DNA of 64,000 nt from Hirundichthys speculiger (Eukaryota; Chordata; Actinopteri; Beloniformes; Exocoetidae). The notes beneath the pieces are model-generated. The model saw only the letters and a program-made list of their open reading frames with translations, was not told the origin of the DNA and made no database searches. Within the stretch, counting starts at the first letter, position 1. Each line of letters begins with the position of its first letter. The translations under genes and the position numbers were made by a program. Of the stretch, positions 25,794-36,600 are shown piece after piece. The stretch lies in contig JAGFBZ010002117.1 in the NCBI GenBank assembly GCA_018398805.1, forward strand, positions 172,001 through 236,000. The letters run 5' to 3'.

Positions 25794-27007
25794 AGTAGTG
25801 ATGGGTCCAGCAACACCGATGCGTCGAGCTCAGAGAGCAAAACCCATGTCAGTGTGCGTTTCACTTTAAGAAAGTCACATGACCGATACAGGTACTGTTT
25901 CGAACTGACAGTGATGCGTAAAACTGTTTATAAGGAAGCGCATCTGTCGACGGGATGCATCTGCCAAAAGAATCTCCGATCTTTTGTGACACGTTGTCAC
26001 AACCAGCAATAATTCTGGACCAGCCTCAGGCTAAAAGAAAGGTTTCCACCATAAGGCACCATTTTGATCTCATATCAGAAAATAAGGTATTTGTTTTAGT
26101 GTCCTTGTTATTTCATCCTGTTCCTCTCAAAGTTTCCACTTGATCTATCTGAATACAAATTCATTTCAAAGTGACTCTTAGTTCACTATTCATATTATTT
26201 TCTGCAGGTTAAATGTTGAATTTGCTCGACAGAGTTTTCATATTTGAACAAGTCCTCCTCAGTGCTGAGACGCTACAGGGCCAGGCATGAAAATGAAGTC
26301 CCAGATACACCCAGGATGAACTCAGGTACACAGCCATTCTACAACATATTCACAGTTGCTTTATTGATAATTAACTCCTATGAATTTATTCTTTACTTAT
26401 TTTTAACCTGAAGGACTGCCATCCCCTCACCATTGTGGAGAGTGAGGGGTTCAGGGAACTGGTCCAGGTCCCAGAATCCTTTGAGATACTGGGACAACCA
26501 AGGGCCAAAGTATCCGCACCTCTTCCGGTTTGCTTTGCAGTGTCTTTGCAGACCAGCATCATCTGTGGCTTATGAGCGGGTCTTTTCCAAGGCTGGAGAA
26601 CTTTTGTCCAAAAATCGAAATAGACTGAAGTTCAAAACATTTGAAAAACTTATTTTTTTTAATAGAAATTTGTGAAAAAAAAATCACATTCCACAAGCAT
26701 CTCCATTCACACACGGTCACTTAGATTTTCAAGTTATGATACATGTATCTGTATCTGAAGATATCAGAGATATTTTACATTTAAATGAAGATGTGCAGTG
26801 ATGCCATATACAATGCAATGACTTATATTTTATTATTGTATAGTAGGTCATCAAATTGGTGTAAGTTGGGTCTGACAACTCAGTTGCCTGCAGGGATTTT
26901 TAAGGTCCAGCAGGTGTCAGTATTCAGTGACACAGTATCGACACGTATCAACAAAGTTTGGCAATGTGTTGAAACGTTCCATGACACGTCATTAACCCAT
27001 CACTAAT
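25794..27007 (+). mobile_element. hAT-C nested inside hAT-A copy 2
   Basis: The left end AGTAGTGATGGGTCC and right end AACCCATCACTAAT are inverted. The host sequence is duplicated as GAATAAAT (25786-25793) and GAATAAGT (27008-27015), one mismatch. The 1.2-kb body keeps decayed transposase segments on the + strand. Confidence 0.82.
25955..26690 (+). pseudogene. hAT transposase relic (BED / dimerisation domain)
   Basis: An N-terminal piece at about 25955-26095 reads MHLPKESPIFCDTLSQPAI and on. A C-terminal piece at about 26433-26675 contains YWDNQGPKYPHLFRFALQCL and SSVAYERVFSKAGELLSKNR. The latter is the hAT dimerisation signature (A-x-E-R-x-F-S-x-A-G). The central RNase-H-like catalytic part is missing, so this is an internally deleted copy. 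Confidence 0.75.
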
Positions 27008-27332
27008 GAATAAGTTGTTTTGAAGCAGATATTTTTGACTCAATTTGTCCTCTGAATGATCAATATCATCTGATGAACATATACAGCAACTTGATTTTTC
27101 ATCTCTACTTTTAATCTTGATATTAACTGGGTAGAATATCGCGATATATTGCGATATCGTGATAATATCGCATCGTGACCCAAGTATCATGATACATATC
27201 GTATTGCAAGGTCCTTGCCAATACTCACCCCTAATATGGTCTACCTAAAACTTTATTGTAATAAATAATAAACCCTGTCTAGAGGCAGCGGTGACTCTGA
27301 GCTCAGAGGCATCTGGTTTGGACCGTGACACA

Positions 27333-28546
27333 CAGACCCGTCGCAAGGGGGGGGCGAAGGGGGCGGTCGCCCAGGGCCCCGCGCTGTGACGTGAAGGTGT
27401 ATATATAATACATATATAATACAGTATATATTATTATTTATTTTATTTTCAGTAAATACACTATTTACTGAACCTGTAATAAAAGCAACACGGCGATTGA
27501 AACGCAAACGTGATGAAAATGCAAATGAATATCCTCCAGACTCAGAGCAGGTGTATATAATGGACTATTTTAATGTGATAGTGGACCAGGCCCTCACTGC
27601 TCTCCATACTCGTTTTAAACAAATGCAGGTGTTTGGAAACATGTTTGGATTTCTTTTTGATCTGACCAAACTCCGTGAAATGGATGAGACTGCCTGCAAA
27701 GACAGTGCACAAGACTGAGTGATGCGCTGAGCTCGTCCGAATAAACGCACCGGACCTCTTCACGGAGTTGAGGACTTCGAGAGATAATCCCAGAGGGGAC
27801 AACTACAGCACTTCAAACACTTCGTTACCTTAAAGGGATTCAAGGAATTTTCCCTAACTGTGAGATTGCGCCCAGGATCTTATTGACTTTTCCAGTGACG
27901 GTGGCATCGGGCGAGCGAAGCTTTTCAAAGTTGAAACTAATCAAAAACAATTTGCGCACCTCCATGTCACAGGACAGACTGTGCGGGCTTGCCCTGCTAT
28001 TAATTAAAAAGGACATTGCATCCAAACTGGATTATAAAGATCTTATTGCTGAGTTTGCAGCCAAGAAGGCAAGGAAAGTGACTCTGACATGATCAGCTTC
28101 CGCGCAATTTACGCATGGTGAGTCCATCTGATTTGTTAGAGTTACAGTGCAAGTAAATATGTTGTGTATAGCTGTAATGAAAATGAACGTATATTATGAA
28201 TGAAAAGTGTCCTAATCTACTTGTTTAAAATGTCAAGATGCCAATGTCTTGACATTGACATTGACATTGACATCAAGTCATGACGAGCTGACTTGATGTA
28301 AAGCCTCCTTGCACAGTTGATTTTCCCCATTTGAAATAAATAGCAAAAAGGCTGAGACTGTGTATGTTTAGGATGTATCATTCTACCTAATAAAAACGTA
28401 TTGCAGCATGATTATGCGTGCAGTAGAACTAGAATAGCGGTGTCCGTGTGACTGTTAGTCATGCGCAATTGCGCATCCATGTCAAACTGCAGGGCCTCGC
28501 ATTTCAAGTTTGCACGGGGCCTCGCACCCCCCCTGCGACGGCCCTG
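27333..28546 (+). mobile_element. hAT-D, internally deleted, perfect TSD
   Basis: The left end CAGACCCGTCGCAAGGGGGG is inverted relative to the right end CCCCCCTGCGACGGCCCTG. The target duplication GTGACACA is exact (27325-27332 and 28547-28554). Only the first and last parts of a transposase remain. Confidence 0.92.
27497..28092 (+). pseudogene. hAT transposase remnant (ZMYM1-like type)
   Basis: An internal segment from 27497 includes SEQVYIMDYFNVIVDQALTA and FGFLFDLTKL. The C-terminus at 27883-28092 contains TFPVTVASGERSFSKLKLI and DRLCGLALLLIKKDI, the hAT dimerisation domain found in ZMYM1-like domesticated and mobile hAT proteins. Stops and a large deletion separate the two. Confidence 0.75.
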
Positions 28547-28829
28547 GTGACACATTAGGAACTTGAGCAGTGATCAGACAAACCAGAATCTTCTTTGGGC
28601 ACGGCGGGACCATCCAGACCAGTATCTGGGATGAGTCCAGAAGAAAGGCCTTCTTGGAGGAGCTCACGTACACTGCTGTGATGGCAGCGTTAATGCGGAA
28701 AACTTGCCATTTTGGAGGAACTTGTGCTGTGTTCAAGTTGGTTTTCTTTTCCAGGAGACTCCATGAATATTTCAGCAAGATAGGGAAAAAAAAAACAAAA
28801 GAAAACAAAAAAAACGACAGTCTGCACAC

Positions 28830-28981
28830 GTCACTATGTGGCCCTGTGATGGACTGGAGACCTGTCCCAGGTGGACCCCTGCCATTTGTCCGAAGAGAGA
28901 TGGGATAGAGTCCAGCAGATCTCCGTGACCCTGCAGAGGATGAAACGGGCAAAGATGATGGATGGATGGATGGATGGATGC
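28830..28981 (+). mobile_element. L2-like LINE/SINE 3' tail
   Basis: GGCCCTGTGATGGACTGGAG, then GGGATAGAGTCCAGCAGATC, then a (GATG)n tract at about 28958-28980. This is the layout of the 3' tail shared by fish L2-like LINEs and their SINEs. The body upstream was not recognised. Confidence 0.6.
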
Positions 28982-30235
28982 ACACATCACAAAGAAATGA
29001 CGGAGGAAGAAGAGCGTTTAGATGCCTGTCTGTAGTCCTGACCCGTCCCTTTATGGGGAATGTGTGGAGAATTTCGAAACAAAAAAATGAAACAAGCACG
29101 ACCTTGGACTGTTGCGCACCATAAAACATGTTTGCAGGGGAGAACGAAACGAAACGAAAACGTGGAGAGCTTCACCTCTCGGTCTCCTCTCTGCCGGTGG
29201 GAAAAGGTTTTCTTTCACCCTAAATATGGAACGCTCATCGTCTTTGACGCTTGAGTTGTTACGCAGTCGCTTGTGTACGATGTGAGTCAGAGGGCTGAAT
29301 GTGGATTTTGTTCCTTTCCTTCCCAAATGCAGGCCGTTCTTTCAAATCCAGACACAGATTACAAGCAGAGAAGTAATCTCAGCCAGAGGCGCCGTGCATT
29401 TGTTTGATAGTTAGTAGTCATTAAAAGAAGTTTCCCAGTAAAAAATCCTGAATGTGATCCTTTCTGTGCCATTCTGGAACGGTCTACTCATAGTCCTGAC
29501 CTCAGTCGAATTGAAATATATCAACTATCTGTATTCATGTTCAAGGCCACGGAGGACGACAGCTGCTGAATCTGAACGCCAGTTCACGGCGTTGAGTCTA
29601 CAACGGGAGGAGAGCAACAGAGTCAATGTTTGCAACTATAAAAGCTTGTTTCATTCTTCTTATGAGCACCTGACTGCTGTTCAGGAGCGGCCTTGAAAAG
29701 CTGAGGACCTTTTCTTTAAGCTGATCAGAAGTAAACTTGCATACACATTGACACACGTCCCTCATTGCACAGGATGGAAAATAATTTTTAAGTTATTTTT
29801 ATTTATTTTTTTTATAAACAATACATTCTAGCTTCTGAATGTCGGCTGTACAGTGTTTGTGTTTTTTGCTTTGAGCCTAAAACCATAAAAACATAGTCTG
29901 AACTGAGATGGAAGAAACCGCTGTTGGAGATGCTGACACCCAGTGGCCAAACGGTGGAATTACATGTTTAGGAGTCCACAGCCATGCACAGATATTAATT
30001 TCATCCACTTCTAACTTTTTAATTTAGGATTGCATCTGTTTGTTGTAACTTAGTGACCTAACAGATCTCAAATTTTTAACATAAAATTGTGACTTTATAT
30101 ATGCGTTCATGTCAATGGAAACTGAGATAACTTCTTATTTCAGTGCGGCACCTGCAATGCAAAGCTTGCAGCAGCTTCCAAGAATAAAAAAAAAAACTGC
30201 ACTCCGCTATACCACCACAGCACCTTTCAGTGCAC

Positions 30236-30238
<3 letters not shown>
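28982..30238. other. Intergenic, nothing recognised
   Basis: AT-rich in the second half. No supported gene, RNA or repeat boundary. Confidence 0.4.
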
Positions 30239-30323
<85 letters not shown>

Positions 30324-30371
30324 ATAAATATATATGTATGTATGTATGTATATATATATATATATATATAT
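30239..30371. repeat. (TA)n microsatellite with (TATG)n interruption
   Basis: About 80 bp of pure TA, then TCTATAAATATATATGTATG, (TATG)3 and more TA. It lies about 240 bp upstream of the ccndbp1 start codon. Confidence 0.97.
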
Positions 30372-30479
30372 AATTTTTTTTCCCGAAAGTAATGCAAAGA
30401 TAGTTTAATATATTACAATTAGAAGACAGTATTATTGTAATATAACTTATTACTTACAAAGGAAGTAACTTGTCCGTCT

Positions 30480-30607
30480 GTTTCCGATTTCATGCAGCGT
30501 GGTGTTTCCTTTATTATTGTCCCCGCGTCGAAGGTTCCGCCCTTCTGTAGTTCCACAACACGCGTGTGTCGCGGCGCAGCCGAGAGCTGTCCCCGAAATC
30601 CGGTGAC
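30480..30607 (+). promoter_or_regulatory. ccndbp1: ccndbp1 5' region / 5' UTR
   Basis: A locally GC- and CpG-rich stretch (CCCCGCGTCG, CGCGTGTGTCGCGGCGCAGC) stands directly before the start codon in otherwise AT-rich DNA. That fits a small CpG-type promoter plus 5' UTR. No TATA box was placed and the transcription start is unknown. Confidence 0.45.
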
Positions 30608-30695
30608 ATGAGTGCTGATAACTCCGATGGGAACGTCTCCCTGCCTTTGCGGAATGTACTGAACTCCATCCAGTGTATCCGAGACCGAGTCAGAG
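30608..30695 (+). CDS. ccndbp1: ccndbp1 exon 1 (coding part)
   Basis: Encodes MSADNSDGNVSLPLRNVL and on to RDRVR. Donor GTAAAA follows GTCAGAG. Ends in phase 1. An in-frame GTG lies upstream at 30566 but the ATG at 30608 is preferred. Confidence 0.85.
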
Positions 30696-33600
30696 GTAAA
30701 AGTCTCCCGCTGTTAGTTGCTGTTGGTGTAAACAGTCCGCCGACGCATGCTAGTATCGTAGTTAGCTGTCTCGTTAGCATGGACAGTTTTTTCGTTTTAT
30801 TTTTTAGTCAGACTCGCTTATTTAAACTCGTTTTAGGTGCCTTGTGGATTTGGTTGTGTGGGCTATATTTTTTTTCTTTTTTCTCCAAAACATGTCGGAA
30901 GATAGGTAGGTCTAAATATGCTAAAGTTATTTTGTGGTGCTAAAAATTATGTTAACTGGGATCATGGCGAGCAATTTAGGGTTTTACCTTATTGGTGGTT
31001 ATATTTCAGGTTTCCTGTTCCTTCAAAGGTTTAGAAATTAACTGCTTTAATTGACAGGTTTAGGTGTTAGGTTTCCCAGAAAACACTTATGTTTTATTGG
31101 GGCTCTTTTTTTTTTTTTAAACAAAACTTTGGGTCTCAGTGGTTTAAGAACTGGAAGCACATTTTCTTTTCTTTTTTTAAAATAAACCTCAGATGTAATT
31201 GGCCAGAGCATAAGCATTATTTCAGCTAGAGGAAGGTAAGCATTTATCAGTTTAACGCTGATCTCTGAACATTCTCCTCACTGAATCCTTTGTCCTCTGT
31301 AGATGGAGAATCGAACGAGTCTGACGGTGCATTCAACCTCGCCAACTTCTGGGACACTTTGAGTTGAGTACCATGTTCTCCTTCCCCTGCTACCTTTTCA
31401 GCTTTCCCACTCACGAGGAGCTACGAGTGACAAAAAGATATTTTCCTGTAGGTAGTTAGGTCCTGGAGGAACTTGATTTTGCCTTCATACACCGCCACAA
31501 TGGATTTAAAATAAATCAATCAAGATATGATCAAAGTGTGGGCTTGAAGAGGTTCCACAGAAATGTGGCATTTACCATTTAGGAATTACAATGCCTCAGT
31601 TTTCAGGGGTTTTAGAGTACTTGCACAAAGTGACACAATTTAGCCATAAAGAAGAAAATTCTTTTTCATCCAGCAACAGTCTGAAGTCTGTAGCCCAAGG
31701 ACACCACCGGATTCTGAGTTTCCTCCCAGGAGACACACTGCCTGATCTTCACTGGTTTGTGGGCCTTTCTGCCTTCAGTTTTGTCTCCAGAAGCTGTAAA
31801 GCATCCTCTGTTGGGCTGAGATCAAGCAACTAACTTGGTAACTGTTTTCTACAGTATGTCCAGAGTCATCTGCACCGTGAAGCGCCGTCCTCTCTGTGTT
31901 ATAGCATTTGGCTGAGTCTGAGCAGAGCGTGCGGACCTGTACACCTCCCAGTTCTGTCATCTGTCACATGATCGGAACTGTAACACCGCCTGCACCACGA
32001 TTGACTCATGATGTGGTCTGCTGCGGGTCATGGGCTGCACCTTTCTCTCTCCTTTCTCTTCTCTTCCCATCATTCTGATACAAGTTTCTTGGTTTCATCC
32101 ATCCAAAGAATCTGGTTCCAGAGTTCCACCAGCGGTTTGCAGTCTGTTGTAAACCTTCTGTGTCAGGACTCGTGAAGGCGTCTCTCGATTGTAGACTTCG
32201 ACAGAGATGCGTCTGCCTTCTCCAGAGCATTCATGAGTCTGTTGATGTGAACGGGTTTTTTTCTTCACCAATGAGAGGATTCTCCAGTCATCCGCTTTAG
32301 TTTTGTCCATGGTCTTTCACGTCTTTTAATGTTACTGAGCTCTACGCTCTTCCATCTGTTTAAAAATCTGCCAAACTGTAGATTTTTTCCCTCCAGCTAT
32401 TCTCCAGTTATCAATCAAAACATGTTTTTATTGTTTTTGGTAATGATTTTTCTGTATTTTCTAAATGGTAACATACACACCCACTCATTAAGTTCTTTTT
32501 ATTGCATGCTGTGTGCAATAACAGATTTTTGTCATGTCATTTGTCAACAAAAATGATAAACGGTACTGACTGAGGAGCAAAGGTCAACGTCGTACTAAAA
32601 CCTCATAAGCCATTAGTTGGGTTGTTTGGACTCATTGAAAAGCAGGCTCTTTTAAATGTCAAATGACAGCCCTGTTGTGATTATTTTATGCAGAGTGTCA
32701 TCAATATGATGTAAGTGTTCTTTGTCCTCAGACCAGGCAGTGAAGACGGTCTCCCAGGAAGCCACCAAACTCAGCCTGGCCTTCTCCAGGCCCCCACTGC
32801 CATCACAGCAGGTCAGATCATCGTCCACATTAACGTGATACCATATCAACTACAGGAAAATGCATGAATTAATAGCATCTCATGGTGGGCGCATTAATGC
32901 AGAGCAGAAACATCAGTTAATGCAACAACAAAAGCCTTTCAGTCGTCAAACGTGATCATGCAGCGCTTCCAGATGTTTGAGCTGCATCTTCAACTGGCAC
33001 ATAAATTGTTGCAGGATGCAGAGAAGTTGTCTGAGTCCATCCTGAAGAGCATCCTGACCCTATCAACAGTGTATTACTGGCTACCAAAGAGTCAAGGTAA
33101 CTCCCCAGACCCCACCCCGGCTGTGCCCAGAAAAACCACCTTTTTCCTGATATTTGTTGCTTTTCCATGTTCGGAGAATCATCTTCACTTGTCTTCACTT
33201 GGTTAAATGGGTCGTTTTGCCTCAGACTTCAGTTACTAAACTCCGGGGCCCATCAGGTGTGGAAGCACTGCAGACGTGGCGGGAAGTACGTCTGCAGCGC
33301 TTCTGCTCGTGCCGGGACCCAGACTTCAGAGTGGATGTAAAAGTCCGCCGGCATTACGATCCAAACTTCTGACGCCGTTTGTTCTGCGTGTCCTCGTCGC
33401 GTTTCAGGGGTGACGCTGCGGCGGCAGGTCAGAGACGCCACGGTCGAGGTGCTGGAGGGAGTCGCTCAGCTGCTGGAGGCCATACTGAGCTCGCCGCTGG
33501 AAAGGTGCAAACGCTGAGCTTTAATTAGCGCTCTCATCGACGACCGTGACAGAGTTAAACACAGTAGAAAACACAGACCATCTTTAAATTTGTCTTAGTA

Positions 33601-36600
33601 CTCAAGGTTTTTTTTTTTTTTTTTAGAATATTCTGAATTCAGAAAAACAAAAACTGTTGATTTTCCTTCTCTAACCTCCTCCTCTCTCCTCCTCTGTTTC
33701 ATTTGTCCTTCAGTCTCACGCAGGAGCAGCTCACGTCCACCGGAGGAGTCTGGTCTGCCTGCGACCAGTTCGCCCAGCTGCCGAGAGGTCAGTGGACACA
33801 TCCAGATGTTATCCGGGTCCAAACCGACCCTGTATTCTCGTGCTGAATAAGTGAGTGTGATTCCAAAACTGAGGTTCAGGTTAACTTCCTTTAGTGGAGC
33901 AACTACGCCACCTGCTGATCGTGTTTGATAATGGCCTCGTCTCCTTGGACTTGGAGTAATACTGAAACGTTTTGGCTCACCGGCCGCCACAGTGGGTCAT
34001 CGCAGGTTTCATGGCGCCCCCCCGGTCTTTGGTACCGGATATAATTAAAAATTCAGAGAATCTGGAGGAACATCTGCACATAAATCTCCAGGTTCGGGCA
34101 CAAATGCACGAAGGATCAGAGAGTGATTCTTGAGGTGAAGCCACTGTTACGGGCTCTGAAGCATTTCTGAACACCGACGTGAGTGAAGACGGTTTATCTT
34201 TACGGGTTAAAAAGAAACAGCCTGCACACATTTAAGATGAACTGAGGTGAATAAGATGCAACTGCGACGGACAGTCAGGTTTTTTTTTTTTGTTCAGGGT
34301 ATGTTTTACTTCTTTACTGCGGTGAAATGTCAAACCAGACTGGAACACAGCAGCGAGTCTGAGTGCAGATTCAACCTGTCTGGCTAATGAAGACATAGAA
34401 GACACTCGTGATACCTTTAGGAGGACGCCTCGGACTCAATAAGTCAATTATTTTTGAAACAGGATAAATGATCTCATGCTTCCAAGTCTTGGCGGACCTG
34501 TCACCACCTAAGGTCACATGTGTCAAACACAAGGCCCGCGGGCCAAATGTGGCCTGCCACGTCATTTTATGTGGCCCTTGAGAGCTTGTGCATTATTGGC
34601 TTAAATTTTGAACCAATATTCTAAGACTAAAAATAAGCTTATGGCGCTTTAAAGCGCATGTGGACAATAAACTACATCTCCCATAATGCATTTCGTCCTT
34701 ACCCACAAGATAACAGTATTTAACCATCAAGACGATTTTCAGAACTGACTAACTTAAGAAAAACCTCTACAAACTAACCCCAACATGTCCAAGAAAAGAT
34801 AATTTGATGCACAAGGAAGACAATTTCATGAACGATGAGAAAACGAATATCAGTATGCTAAATGGACTAAGTATGCTAAATTTAGCCTGCAAGAAAAACA
34901 AAGAACCACAACCACAAACCCTGAGTTTAATATAATAATTGTTAAATATTTGACACTTGAATACATAATAAATACAAAATTTAATTTATTTTGATTTATA
35001 TTGCATTTTGTTACATTCATGCTGTCAATCTGGCCCTTCGAGGGCAACCATGATGCTGATGTGGCCCTCAGTAGAAATGAGTCTGACACCCCTGATTAAA
35101 GGCGTTTGTCTTTGTCATGTCGTCGGTCGGCGCGTCTGGATTTATTCATGAAAACCGGCGTGTTTTCCACAGATAACAAGGCAGCTCTGCTGGTGGTTCT
35201 GTCCTCTCAGACCGGAGTCGTGAAAGACGCTCTGGAGGAAATCCAGCAGGTAAACGCACACACTTCCGTCTGAAGCAGGAAAACAGACCTTTTTTATTTT
35301 TGACGAGCTGTCACCAAACCCGTGCGGGACAGTTGTCAGATCTGTATCTTGAACCCCCGCAGGCGTTGTCTGAGGCACAGGACCCGTTCAGCGACGTGCT
35401 CGACGACGAGGACGGGGGCGACAGCCCTCGAAGCAACCTGGACACGTACTGGTCGGAGAAGGACCGGCGTGTGATCGCGCCCTGCCAGGGCCTGATGAAA
35501 GCGGCGGCCGCCTGTTTGAGGAAGCTCGCGTCCGCCGTCAAAGCCAACGGCGACGCCGGCGCGGCTCAGAACGTGGCCCAGCTTGACGACCTGGCTGACA
35601 CCAGCAAGGAAATAAGTCCTGGGTGCATTAATATTAATATTTCAATAAGTTTGGACCATTAAATTCCCTCTTCTTTTCTTCAAATAAATTGTCAGTAAGC
35701 TTAATGAGCTGTCTTTGAACCTTTTAATGGAAATAAAACATCTTTTGCTGTCAGTTTTTAGAGATGTCATCATCATGTTTGATTTTGGTTTGATTTTTGT
35801 TTTTTTTGTCTTTGTCTCCTCAGCGTTGATGATCTGGCCCTATGCCTTTACCCCCCCATGGACTACAGTGGAGTGGAGAGCAGCGTAAGTCTGGTTTTCA
35901 CGCTCCACCATCGTTGATGTTGTTGTGCCCCGCTGCATCGTTGCTGGCTGTGGTTCTGAGGGTTTTATCGGCTGCACCTGTGAAGGTGTGGCTAAAGCCT
36001 GGTGTGACTCACAGGAGGGCTCAGCGTGCTTGCTGCTGCCCGGTTGTCGTTTTTCAACACTAAAACCTTTACTTTCCCAGCTCAGGAGTTCAATCCTAGT
36101 TATGAGCCGGGTCGTACCACATTGTCACATTTGCCCTTTGATGTCATGTCTTTGAAACCCACCTCGCCCCACTGAACCAGGTGCTGCTGCCGTTCCAGCG
36201 TTCCTCCCTGTAGCGTGATCTGGGTTTGTGCTAGTCATTATTTCCTTTCTGACACAGGCACATCTCGGACAGATTAGGAAGAAGCAGTTTCAGAGCTGTA
36301 ACTCTGACCCAGACAACTGTACTGCGACTCCCAAGTGTTCAGTTAAGCAGTAAAAGATGACATTCGATGCCTGAAAGGGGCTGGTCATCCAAGACGTTGA
36401 ATTGTTGCTGCCTCAGGAATATTAGCTAACATGCTGACCAGCAGTCTGACCTTCTGACCACCTCAGTGTTGCTGCCCACATCTGTTTATATAGTCGTCTC
36501 TGTAGTTCACAATGAACCAGTCAGAGTACATGGAATTATTCTTCTCTCATGGATAATTATTATTTATTTATTTTAACTTATATAGTATTGCCAGGGTGTG

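Larger units (their letters stand above)
25626..27233. mobile_element. hAT-A copy 2 with exact TSD
   Basis: It starts TAGGGGTGTGAAAAAAAAAA and ends CAATACTCACCCCTA. The flanking octamer ATATGGTC is identical on both sides (25618-25625 and 27234-27241). Its centre is interrupted by another hAT element (25794-27007). Confidence 0.9.

Noticed and set aside
30109..30327. Open frame ending in a Tyr-Ile repeat
   Set aside because: It is the (TA)n microsatellite read in frame.
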